DNA of 64,000 nt, from the NCBI GenBank assembly GCA_016212095.1, contig JACRHH010000022.1, positions 1 through 64,000 of the forward strand, written 5' to 3'. The notes beneath the pieces are model-generated. The model was given only the letters and a program-made list of their open reading frames with translations, made no database searches and was not told where the DNA came from. Numbering within the stretch: the stretch's first letter is position 1; each line of letters starts with the position of its first letter. Below are positions 36,179 to 43,872 of this stretch, in pieces. A program made the translations under genes and the position numbers. The stretch is from Nitrospirota bacterium. Lineage in GTDB: Bacteria; Nitrospirota; Thermodesulfovibrionia; SZUA-242.

Positions 36179-36319
36179 AAGCGTGCTTTTTTGATCTCAT
36201 CCCACTATGAAAGCAATTAGGTGATAGACTAACAATACAATTCAGAGCGTCGGCTTGTGGAATGGTCGTGAAAAGTCAGATGCAAAGATACCTGCAGCCA
36301 TGAACTGAGAGGGTGTAAC

Positions 36320-37678
36320 ATGACAAGCAATGTTATCAATGTGATAGTGGGGTTGTTGCTCTCAATAGTGCTTGGGATGGCAGGATGTGGAAGTGGCGCA
36401 GGCAGCGACAACGATGCTTCAATTGCAACAACCAATAAAGTTGTTGCTGTAGTCTCAATAGTCGACGGCAATAATCAAACAGCAACCGTTGGCACAGAAC
36501 TCTCCAATCCACTTGTGGCGCTAATCAAAAACAGTGAAGGGCAACGTATTCCAAGTCAAACCGTTAATTTCAGAGTCACAAAGGGTGGTGGAACTGTTTT
36601 TGCTGGTGCAGCGACATCTGATGCCTATGGAATAGTCAGAGAACGTTGGACTCTGGGGCCAGAGTCAGGTGAACAACAGGTAGAGGTCAGAGCCGTTGAT
36701 TCACATGGTGCGGCTGTGGTGTTTGCGACGTTTACTGCAACAGCTGTCTCAGCGGCGCCTCAATATATTTACATTATTTCTGGCAACAATCAGAGCGCAC
36801 AACAACTTCAGCAGCTTCCTTTGCCAGTAAAAGTTCAAGTAAAGGATGCGTATGGAAACCTGAATACTGGAGTTTCAGTGGTGTTTACCGCTAACAACGG
36901 AGGAACCGTCACTCCTGTAACGGTGAATACCAATGTGTTAGGTGAGGCTGAATCGTCATGGACTCTAGGTTTAGTGATTGGAGTTCAAACTTTAAGTGTG
37001 ACTGTTACCGGATTGTCCACTGTTATTTTCAGTGCAACTGCAACTCAAGCGCCTCCAACGGATGCAGTGTCTATGACAAAAATCTCCGGCGACTTGCAAA
37101 CAATCGTGCAACACACGACATCGTCATGGAATCTGAAAGTAATCATCACCGATGCCCTTGGAAATGGCGTTCCGGGCGAAAGCGTTTCGTTTTCTGCTGT
37201 CCCTGAAACCGGATATGTCAAGCCGGTAGTCACATCCTCTGATTCCGACGGGGCAGCCGTAGGCTCTATGAGCTACGTTCACACATCAGGCCAGATGCAA
37301 ATTATGGTATCGGTTACCGGGGTTCCATCTGTGGTATTCACCATCAACGTCACCCCTAATGATCATCTTTATGACGGATATTACATTGGTTCCGGAGTTG
37401 AGTTTACTGTGACAAATGGTATCTTCAAAAGGTTGAGTCCTTCTGCTTCACTTGGAGCCGGAACTTTAAATGAGGCAGATGGGACACTAAACTTTTGGTA
37501 CGGCCATGTCGCCAGGACGGTTCATTACGGTCAAATTGTTATTGACTCACTTCAAAATGCCACAGCTTCAGGAACAAAGGCCGGTTGGAACACATCGCAG
37601 CCTTGGCCTTTACCTGTTTGTAGCGATGGCACTTTGGCTTGCTACGGCGCAGAAACGTGGACATGTGAAAGGCAATAG
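36320..37678 (+). CDS. Ig-like (Big_1) repeat lipoprotein
   Basis: A 452-residue lipoprotein with lipobox LGMAGC (Cys 22-24 region) and three Ig-like domains of the invasin/Big_1 type. Each has the phrase for a polypeptide 'VFxA...GGTV' and a domain-closing strand: QTVNFRVTKGGGTVFAGAAT, VSVVFTANNGGTVTPVTV and ESVSFSAVPETGYVKPVVT. A C-terminal region of about 100 residues (YDGYYIGSGVEFTVTNGIF) is unique and includes three Cys. The family displays adhesin-like arms on the outer membrane; function here is inferred. The gene is clearly more A+T-rich than its neighbours and lies between 44-bp direct repeats, suggesting recent transfer. GAGGGTG precedes the ATG. Confidence 0.82.
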   Translation: MTSNVINVIVGLLLSIVLGMAGCGSGAGSDNDASIATTNKVVAVVSIVDGNNQTATVGTELSNPLVALIKNSEGQRIPSQTVNFRVTKGGGTVFAGAATSDAYGIVRERWTLGPESGEQQVEVRAVDSHGAAVVFATFTATAVSAAPQYIYIISGNNQSAQQLQQLPLPVKVQVKDAYGNLNTGVSVVFTANNGGTVTPVTVNTNVLGEAESSWTLGLVIGVQTLSVTVTGLSTVIFSATATQAPPTDAVSMTKISGDLQTIVQHTTSSWNLKVIITDALGNGVPGESVSFSAVPETGYVKPVVTSSDSDGAAVGSMSYVHTSGQMQIMVSVTGVPSVVFTINVTPNDHLYDGYYIGSGVEFTVTNGIFKRLSPSASLGAGTLNEADGTLNFWYGHVARTVHYGQIVIDSLQNATASGTKAGWNTSQPWPLPVCSDGTLACYGAETWTCERQ

Positions 37679-37764
37679 GTTGACACCGCTTCATTCAATT
37701 TGTTGGTTTCGATCATTTTCAATGATACGTTCTGCCGGATTCGTCGGAATGGGCACGCCAAACT

Positions 37765-37808
37765 TCAGGTTATCCGCCTGCCGGTTGCGATGATTGACTT
37801 GATGTACG
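37765..37808 (+). repeat. 44-bp direct repeat, right copy
   Basis: Right-hand copy of the repeat at 36135-36178 (2 mismatches in 44), about 86 bases after the lipoprotein stop and 65 bases before the end of pyrF on the other strand. Confidence 0.85.
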
Positions 37809-37873
37809 GATCGGTTTCGTCAAAATCCGTTCGCACATACGCCAGCCGAACTTTCAATGCCGCCCACTTCCCT

Positions 37874-38596
37874 CTACCCAAACAACCTCCCAATCCTCTC
37901 CTGAATCCCCTCCGCCGCCGCCTTCGGATCGGGCGCGGCCTTGATCGGCCTGCCGACCACGATGTAATCCGCGCCGTTTAAGAACGCTTCCTCCACGTCA
38001 ACCGTGCGTTTCTGGTCATCCACCGGCTTGTTCTCCACCGGCCTGATGCCCGGCGTAATAACAATAAGCTTGTCGCTGACGCTCTCCCGGAGCGCGGCAA
38101 CCTCAAGCCCGGAGGAAATCACGCCGTCGCAGCCAAGTTCCAGCGCGCGGCGGGCGCGTGAAAGCACCAGCTTCGGCACGTCAACCGAAAAGCCGAGGTC
38201 GTCCATGTCGCCCCGGTCGAGGCTGGTAAGCACGGTCACGCCCAGAATCTTCACGTCGCCCTTTGCCTCGGCGGCGGCGCGAAGGATGCTGTCGTTTCCA
38301 TGCACCGTGGCAAACGTGATTCCGTGTCCGCTCAGCCGGCTCACGGCGCGTTTCACGGTTTCAGGCACGTCGAAGAACTTCAAATCAACGAATATCTTTT
38401 TGCCCTGATACACAAGCCGGTTAATAAGCTCGTAATACCGTCCGGCCATGAACAGCTCAAGCCCAAGCTTGTAGAAGATCACCGAATCGCCAAGGGTTTC
38501 GACCATGCGCTCGGCCTCCTCGTTCGTGGCTACATCAAGCGCGAAAATCAACCTTTCACGCGGCGGAATGTTTTTTGTGGAAAGGAAATTGTTCAT
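37874..38596 (-). CDS. pyrF: Orotidine 5'-phosphate decarboxylase
   Basis: A 240-residue cytosolic enzyme that decarboxylates OMP to UMP, the last step of pyrimidine synthesis. It is a TIM barrel. The catalytic Lys/Asp array is FVDLKFFDVPETV, the N-terminal strand is LIFALDV, and the phosphate-binding end is ITPGIRP with DYIVVGRPI. Start MNNFLS at 38596 is preferred because it overlaps the upstream stop as TAATG; longer starts run into the ABC gene. Its position after two peptide-transport ATPases is unusual, and coupling to them appears incidental to function. Confidence 0.93.
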   Translation of the reverse strand: MNNFLSTKNIPPRERLIFALDVATNEEAERMVETLGDSVIFYKLGLELFMAGRYYELINRLVYQGKKIFVDLKFFDVPETVKRAVSRLSGHGITFATVHGNDSILRAAAEAKGDVKILGVTVLTSLDRGDMDDLGFSVDVPKLVLSRARRALELGCDGVISSGLEVAALRESVSDKLIVITPGIRPVENKPVDDQKRTVDVEEAFLNGADYIVVGRPIKAAPDPKAAAEGIQERIGRLFG

Positions 38597-39579
38597 TATC
38601 GGCTCCATAAGTGACATGCGACGATGCGATTAGTACCAACTTCGCGCAGTTCAGGCACAACCTTGTCGCATGGCTCAAAACGTTTCGGGCATCTGGTGTG
38701 AAACCGGCAGCCGGGCGGAATATCGGTCGGGCGCGGAACATCGCCCTGTAGAATAATCCGGACGCGGCGTTTCGCCGGATCAGGCTCAGGAACTGCCGAA
38801 AGCAGCGCCTCGGTGTACGGATGAAGCGGCTCGGCAAACAGCGCCTCGGTGTCGGATTGTTCAACAATTACGCCAAGATACATCACCGCAACGCGGTCGG
38901 AAAAATGATTGACTACATGCAGGTCGTGGCTGATAAACAGATACGCCAGGTTCCGTTCGCGCCTGAGGTCTTCCAGCAGATTAAGAATCTGCGCCTGAAT
39001 CGAGACATCGAGCGCCGAAAGCGGCTCGTCGGCCACAATCAACTCCGGCGAGAGCGCAAGCGCGCGGGCGATGCATATGCGCTGCCGCTGGCCGCCGCTG
39101 AACTCGTGCGGGTAGCGATTGGCGGCGTCCGCCGGAAGCCCGACTTTCTGCAATAAATCGAGCACTTGCCGCCGAAGTTCATCGCCTCGCGCCATTTCGT
39201 GAATCACAAGCGGCTCGCCCACGGCGTCGATCACGCGCATTCGCGGGTTCAGCGAGGCAAACGGGTCTTGAAATATAACCTGCATCCGGCGGCGAATGGC
39301 CTTCATCGCCTTCTTGTCGGCGGCTAAAACGTCCTGCCCGTCGAAGTAAACTTTGCCCGCAGTCGGATCAAGCAGCCGAAGCGCAAGCCGAGCCAGCGTT
39401 GATTTCCCGCAGCCGGATTCCCCAACAACAGCGCAGACTTCGCCGCGCGCAACCGAGAGCGAAACGCCGTCAACCGCGCGGACAAGCGTTTTGCCGCCGC
39501 CAAAAACTCCGGAGCCGAAAATCCCGCCGCCGGAGGCAAAATGCTTTTTTACGCCCTCGATGCGGAGCAGATCAGCCAT
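38596..39579 (-). CDS. Oligopeptide/dipeptide ABC transporter ATPase (OppF/DppF type)
   Basis: A 327-residue ABC ATPase. Walker A is GESGCGKST, the Q-loop region holds VIFQDPFASLNPRM, the ABC signature is FSGGQRQRICIARAL, and Walker B is LIVADEPLSALD. The C-terminal oligopeptide extension has PPGCRFHTRCP and further Cys residues, which mark the Opp/Dpp subgroup. An extra Gly-rich loop (about residues 17-28) lies before the first beta-strand. MADLLR at 39579 overlaps the preceding gene by 8 bases. It pairs with the OppD-type ATPase upstream; no permease or binding-protein gene is within this window. Confidence 0.88.
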   Translation of the reverse strand: MADLLRIEGVKKHFASGGGIFGSGVFGGGKTLVRAVDGVSLSVARGEVCAVVGESGCGKSTLARLALRLLDPTAGKVYFDGQDVLAADKKAMKAIRRRMQVIFQDPFASLNPRMRVIDAVGEPLVIHEMARGDELRRQVLDLLQKVGLPADAANRYPHEFSGGQRQRICIARALALSPELIVADEPLSALDVSIQAQILNLLEDLRRERNLAYLFISHDLHVVNHFSDRVAVMYLGVIVEQSDTEALFAEPLHPYTEALLSAVPEPDPAKRRVRIILQGDVPRPTDIPPGCRFHTRCPKRFEPCDKVVPELREVGTNRIVACHLWSR

Positions 39580-40537
39580 GCAGGAAGTCCTCGGCCTTAA
39601 CGCACCGAACTTTTCTGCCGTTTCCGATTTCTCGGAATTCCGGCTCAGCCCGGTCGCAAACGTCGATTTTGTAACCGCAGCGCGGCGCGAAGCGGCAGCC
39701 GGGCGGAAATTCGCCGGGTTGCGGAACGGATCCGGGAATCGGCTGGAGTTTTTTCCCTTTGCCCGACGGTAGCGATTCCAGCAGCCCGCGCGTGTACGGA
39801 TGAAGCGGTTCGCGGAAGAGATCGGCTGAATCGGCAAGTTCCATCGCCGCGCCGGCGTACATAACCATCGTGCGCCGCGCCATCTCGGAAACTATGCCCA
39901 AGTCGTGCGTGATAAACAGCATCGATGTTCCGGTCGTGGCCCGAAGTTCGTCCATCAGTTCAAGAATCTGCGCCTGAATCGTCACGTCGAGCGCGGTCGT
40001 CGGCTCGTCGGCTATTATCAGTTCCGGATTGCAGGCAAGAGCCATCGCAATCATCACACGCTGGCGCATTCCGCCGCTCATCTGGTGCGGATACTGCTTC
40101 ACGCGGACATCGGGAGACGGAACCTTCACAAGCGCAAGCAGTTCCACGGCCCGCGCCATGGCGTCTTTTTTCGACATATCCCGGTGGGTTATCAGCATTT
40201 CCGCAATCTGGTAGCCGATTGTGAGCACCGGATTCAGCGATGTCATCGGCTCCTGGAATATCATGGCAAATCGCCCGCCGCGAACCCCGCGCATCTTGTC
40301 TTCGGTAAGCGAAAGCAGGTTTTCGCCGTTAAAAAGAATCTCGCCGCTGATTTTTGCTGAAGACGGCAACAGGTGCATGATCGAAAGCGCGGTCATGGAC
40401 TTGCCGCAGCCGGATTCGCCCACAAGCCCGAACACCTCGCCCTTTTCGATGTCGAACGAAAGATTGTCAACGGCCTTAAGCGTGTGCTTGCCGTGCGGAA
40501 TGCTTACGGAAAGGTTGCGTATCGAAAGCAGCGGCAC
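39572..40537 (-). CDS. Oligopeptide/dipeptide ABC transporter ATPase (OppD/DppD type)
   Basis: A 321-residue ABC ATPase beginning [16 protein letters not shown]. Walker A is GESGCGKSM, the signature is [15 protein letters not shown], and Walker B is [18 protein letters not shown]. The C-terminal Opp-type extension reads [19 protein letters not shown]. It would form the asymmetric ATPase pair of a peptide or nickel-type importer with the OppF-type gene. Membrane subunits and a binding protein are not in the window, so they must be elsewhere or lost. It follows the TPR gene by only 2 bases, so both belong to one minus-strand transcript. Confidence 0.9.
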   Translation of the reverse strand: MPLLSIRNLSVSIPHGKHTLKAVDNLSFDIEKGEVFGLVGESGCGKSMTALSIMHLLPSSAKISGEILFNGENLLSLTEDKMRGVRGGRFAMIFQEPMTSLNPVLTIGYQIAEMLITHRDMSKKDAMARAVELLALVKVPSPDVRVKQYPHQMSGGMRQRVMIAMALACNPELIIADEPTTALDVTIQAQILELMDELRATTGTSMLFITHDLGIVSEMARRTMVMYAGAAMELADSADLFREPLHPYTRGLLESLPSGKGKKLQPIPGSVPQPGEFPPGCRFAPRCGYKIDVCDRAEPEFREIGNGRKVRCVKAEDFLHG

Positions 40538-40539
40538 GT

Positions 40540-41253
40540 TTAAGAAGCTTCCTGTTTCAGCATTTCAAGGTACGAACGCGCGTCTTTGAGATCCGGCATG
40601 AGGCGAACAGCCTCTTCCAGTTCGCAGACCGCGTCAGCCGCGCTTCCGGAGCTGTAAAGCGTGATGCCAAGCTGAATCCATGCCGGTTCATACCACGGGT
40701 TTATGTCGCGGGCGCTACGGATTTTTGCAAGCGCCTCCTCGATGCGCCCAGCATTTCTTAGCGCGATGCCATGCTTGACCAGTATGTCAACAAAATGCGG
40801 CGAAAATTTCTCGGCCTTCACGAACTCGTCAATGGCTTCGGCATTCATGCACATGTCGATATATATGCAGCCAAGGCGGAAATGTTCGTTCGCAAGCTTT
40901 TTAGCGGTATAGGCATCGACAGAGCCGGAAGCTCTTCCGCCTGACGATGCCTGCGCCGACCTGCGCATAACCTCGCCCGCGCGTTCGGCGTTGCCGGTTT
41001 CGCTCAGCACCACAGCCAGATTAAGGGCCGCCTCGGTGTACGCAGGATTGATCGTGACCGCGCTTTCGAAATGGGCGATGGCTCCGGTGACGTCGCCGCG
41101 CTGGTGGAGAATCAGGCCAAGCTTGTTGTGGACGTCGGCGAAACCCGGATTCACGGCCAGAAGACGCATGAAGATATTCTCGGCCTCGGTTAAAAAGCCG
41201 TTTTCGTAATGCCGGATTCCCCTGACGTATAGATCGTGCGCTTCTGGTGTCAT
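40540..41253 (-). CDS. Tetratricopeptide-repeat protein
   Basis: A 237-residue soluble protein of stacked TPR units with no signal peptide or membrane segment. Repeats read YVRGIRHYENGFLTEAENIF, NPGFADVHNKLGLILHQRGD, NPAYTEAALNLAVVLSETGN and, towards the end, NPWYEPAWIQLGITLYSSGS; the fourth-to-fifth stretch is separated by a polar linker. TPRs mediate protein contacts, so an adaptor or chaperone-like role is likely. It is the first gene of the transcript that continues into the ABC ATPases and pyrF. It starts at ATG 41253, just downstream of a truncated toxin remnant. No catalytic motif is visible, so its specific role is unknown. Confidence 0.78.
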   Translation of the reverse strand: MTPEAHDLYVRGIRHYENGFLTEAENIFMRLLAVNPGFADVHNKLGLILHQRGDVTGAIAHFESAVTINPAYTEAALNLAVVLSETGNAERAGEVMRRSAQASSGGRASGSVDAYTAKKLANEHFRLGCIYIDMCMNAEAIDEFVKAEKFSPHFVDILVKHGIALRNAGRIEEALAKIRSARDINPWYEPAWIQLGITLYSSGSAADAVCELEEAVRLMPDLKDARSYLEMLKQEAS

Positions 41254-41289
41254 GACGGTTTGTGAGTATAAGAACGCGTGTGAACTAAG

Positions 41290-41388
41290 TCAAGGATTAG
41301 GCGGGGCATTTTCGATGCGATGAAGAAATGAGGCAATAGCGATTACATCCTCGATAGCTTCCGGTGACCAGGCTAGGATACGAGCCAT
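41290..41388 (-). pseudogene. ParE/RelE-type toxin, truncated to its N-terminus
   Basis: A 32-codon frame: MARILAWSPEAIEDVIAIAS then FLHRIENAPPNP and TGA. The opening is a typical ParE-family start (beta1 and the first helix). Functional ParE proteins need roughly 90-100 residues, so the catalytic remainder is missing and the TPR gene follows within about 40 bases. It overlaps the antitoxin stop by 16 bases, as in intact antitoxin-toxin pairs. It was evidently cut off by a deletion or rearrangement. It is unlikely to be toxic. Confidence 0.72.
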
Positions 41389-41531
41389 GTATCCAGACGG
41401 GCCTTGGCGTTTTCATGGGAAACAACTCCCTCGGTTTCCGCTCGTTCCAACCCACGCTGCACCTTTTCCAAAACATAAAGGTGGTACTGAATATCCTCGA
41501 AGCTGCTGGAATCCGGGAGGGTATTCAGCAT
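41373..41531 (-). CDS. Small antitoxin-like protein upstream of the ParE remnant
   Basis: A 52-residue protein starting MLNTLPDSSSFEDIQYHLYV and ending with a helix (AETEGVVSHENAKARLDTWL). Small chromosomal antitoxin-like proteins preceding ParE/RelE genes commonly end in this EEGxVxSHEEAKxRLxxWL pattern; this is the basis for the call. It has GGAAG 8 bases before ATG 41531. A GTG 15 bases upstream in frame is an alternative start. It overlaps the truncated toxin, so it is now an orphan antitoxin. The flanking 41532-41726 gap shows no other gene. Confidence 0.65.
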   Translation of the reverse strand: MLNTLPDSSSFEDIQYHLYVLEKVQRGLERAETEGVVSHENAKARLDTWLVS

Positions 41532-41726
41532 CGAAAACACTTCCGCTTTGGTGTATTCATAATTCCTCCGGTCAAAGTCGGCTTTATTGAACTGGTAAAT
41601 TATAGCAAAACAATCAGCCAAAGGCCGCGCAAGACAAACACTCTTGCCGCTTGCAAAGAATCCTTTTGCCGGCAACAGTATGATAGATGATCGGATTTGC
41701 AAACTTTGGCTGCACAGGAGAATGAA

Positions 41727-42614
41727 ATGCCCGGTTCCGAAACCGGCCTTGGCGGGAAAAACAGGGGCGCGATAATTTCCGCGCTTCTTTCGGTGTACAT
41801 AATTTGGGGATCGACGTATCTCGGCATCCGCATCGCCATCGAGACGATTCCTCCGTTGCTTATGGCCGCAACGCGTTTCATCGTCGGCGGAGTTGGACTG
41901 TACGCGTTTCTGCGTCTGCGCGGCGAGCCGTCGCCAACCAGCAGGCAGTGGCGCGACGCCTCGATTGTTGGCGGCCTGCTTCTGTTTGGCGGAAACGGGT
42001 GCGTTGTGCTTGCCGAGCAGTGGGTGGCGTCGGGGCTTGCGGCTCTGGTGGTATCGACAACGCCGATATGGCTTGTGCTGTTTTCTGCAATCTGGGGGCA
42101 GCGCCCAGGAAAGATTGAAATATTCGGTCTTGGCGTGGGGCTTGCCGGAGTCGCCATCCTGAACATGCATGGCGAGCTTCGCGCCCAGCCGCTTGGAGCC
42201 GCGCTTCTTGTGTTCGCCACGCTCTCATGGGCGTTCGGATCGGCCTGGAGCCGCAGGCTGACGCTTCCGCCCGGCATGATGGCAAGCGCCGCGCAGATGA
42301 TCGCGGGCGGCCTGATTTTCCTTGCGGCGGCGATGCTTTCCGGGGAATCGATTCAGGCGATGCCGTCTGCCCGGTCGATTATGGCGCTTCTGTATCTTAT
42401 TGTGTTCGGTTCGCTGATCGGCTTCAGCGCCTATCTCTATCTGCTTCGAAGCGTGCGCCCCGCATTTGCCGGAAGCTATGCGTATATCAATCCGGTTGTG
42501 GCGGTTGTTCTGGGCGTTGTGTTTGCCGGAGAGAGAATCGGTGCAACGGAAGTTCTCGCGATGATCGTGATTATTGCAGGCGTCGGCATTGTGGTTGTTG
42601 GCGGCAGAAGGTGA
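41727..42614 (+). CDS. EamA/DMT-family transporter
   Basis: A 295-residue inner-membrane protein with about ten helices in two EamA repeats (drug/metabolite transporter superfamily). Start MPGSET at 41727 has AGGAG 6 bases upstream; the longer frame lacks this signal. The first repeat contains WGSTYLGIRIAIETIPPLLM and TRFIVGGVGLYAFL, and the second contains SAYLYLLRSVRPAFAGSYAY and NPVVAVVLGVVFAGE, both typical of YedA-like members. The family exports amino acids or other metabolites; substrate cannot be read from sequence. It is followed 76 bases later by the EmrAB-type genes, so all may form an export cluster. Confidence 0.88.
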   Translation: MPGSETGLGGKNRGAIISALLSVYIIWGSTYLGIRIAIETIPPLLMAATRFIVGGVGLYAFLRLRGEPSPTSRQWRDASIVGGLLLFGGNGCVVLAEQWVASGLAALVVSTTPIWLVLFSAIWGQRPGKIEIFGLGVGLAGVAILNMHGELRAQPLGAALLVFATLSWAFGSAWSRRLTLPPGMMASAAQMIAGGLIFLAAAMLSGESIQAMPSARSIMALLYLIVFGSLIGFSAYLYLLRSVRPAFAGSYAYINPVVAVVLGVVFAGERIGATEVLAMIVIIAGVGIVVVGGRR

Positions 42615-42690
42615 GACAACTGGAAATATTGTAAAATTCATGCCGCAGCCAAACATCAATATGTGAAAAACAAGCGGGGAATTAACACTC

Positions 42691-43869
42691 ATGGAAAGTA
42701 GCGACAGTCAGCCGGGCATGGCGGCGGGAAAGCGGAAGGCTCTCACCGTATTGGGCGTGATCACCGTAATCGGCTGCGTAATTGGATATTTCTCGTGGCG
42801 CTATTCCGAAACGCATATCTCGACAGACGACGCCTTTGTCGAGGGGGCCATTCATATCATTGCGGCAAGAGTTCCGGGCGCGGTGAAAGCCGTGGCTGCG
42901 GATCACAACCGCGAGGTTCGCGCCGGTGATCTGCTGGTTGAGCTTGACGCCGAGCCGTACAGGCGCAGACTGGCCGAGGCCGAGGCCGCAGTGGAGGCGG
43001 AGCGGGCGCGTCTGGCCGAACTGGCTGCGGCTGTTGCCACGCAGGAAGCGCGGGCAACAGTTGCCGATGCGTCGCTTGAGCGCGCATCGGCTGTAAAGGA
43101 AGAGCTTTCAGCCGCAACTGCGGTGCGCGAAGCCGACCTGAAGGCGAAAAAGGCGCTCGAAAGCCAGGCCGAGGCGAATCTGGCGCGGGCCGATGATTTA
43201 TTGCAGAACGAATACGTCACGCGCGAGCGTTACGATGACGCGAAAACCAGACGAGAGACGTCGGCCAGCCAGACCGAGGCGGCGGAGCAGTTGAAGCGTC
43301 AGGCCGAGGCTGCCGCAACCACCGGCAACGCCGCGATAAATCAGGCAAAAGCCGCGCTCGACGCCGAACGCGCCGCGCTTGCACAGGCGCGAGCGGCGGT
43401 CGAGAGCCAGAAGGCGCAGATAAGGAAGCGCGAAGCCGAGCTTGAAACCGCGCGGCTAAATCTTTCCTACACAAAGGTATTGGCGCCAGCCGACGGGTTT
43501 GTTACGCGCAGATCGGTTGAGGCCGGCAATCAGGTTCAGGCCGGTCAGCCGCTCATGAGCATCGTGCCGCTTCGGAGGGTTAACGTTCTTGCCAACTTCA
43601 AGGAGACGCAGCTTGGGAAAATCAAGCCGGGCCAGCGCGTTTCAATCAAAATAGACTCGCATCCCGGCGTTGAACTTGCGGGCCGCGTTGAGAGCATAAT
43701 GGCCGGTTCCGGCGCGGTATTCAGCCTTTTTCCGCCCGAAAACGCAAGCGGCAACTACGTGAAGGTGGTTCAGCGCATTCCGGTGCGAATAGTGTTCGAC
43801 GACAGCGCAAGGGCCGACAGCCTGCTTCGCGTGGGCATGTCGGTTGTTCCAACTGTAATTGCCGAATAG
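42691..43869 (+). CDS. EmrA/HlyD-family membrane-fusion protein
   Basis: A 392-residue adaptor anchored by one N-terminal helix (about residues 15-37, VLGVITVIGCVIGYFSWRYS). The EmrA-type opening is ETHISTDDAFVEGAIHIIAA, followed by a split lipoyl domain. A long Ala/Glu/Arg-rich coiled-coil hairpin (about residues 95-260) carries two blocks of the ERYDDAKTR type. The second lipoyl half is LSYTKVLAPADGFVTRRSVEAGNQVQAG. It partners the DHA2 MFS pump encoded 3 bases downstream to export drugs or metabolites across both membranes. No outer-membrane partner is adjacent. Family and role are well established; substrate is not. Confidence 0.9.
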   Translation: MESSDSQPGMAAGKRKALTVLGVITVIGCVIGYFSWRYSETHISTDDAFVEGAIHIIAARVPGAVKAVAADHNREVRAGDLLVELDAEPYRRRLAEAEAAVEAERARLAELAAAVATQEARATVADASLERASAVKEELSAATAVREADLKAKKALESQAEANLARADDLLQNEYVTRERYDDAKTRRETSASQTEAAEQLKRQAEAAATTGNAAINQAKAALDAERAALAQARAAVESQKAQIRKREAELETARLNLSYTKVLAPADGFVTRRSVEAGNQVQAGQPLMSIVPLRRVNVLANFKETQLGKIKPGQRVSIKIDSHPGVELAGRVESIMAGSGAVFSLFPPENASGNYVKVVQRIPVRIVFDDSARADSLLRVGMSVVPTVIAE

Positions 43870-43872
43870 TCT

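Noticed and set aside
36230-36319. Degenerate GEMM-like leader before the Ig-like lipoprotein
   Set aside because: Only GCAAAG and a short pairing are similar; the rest of the consensus is missing.
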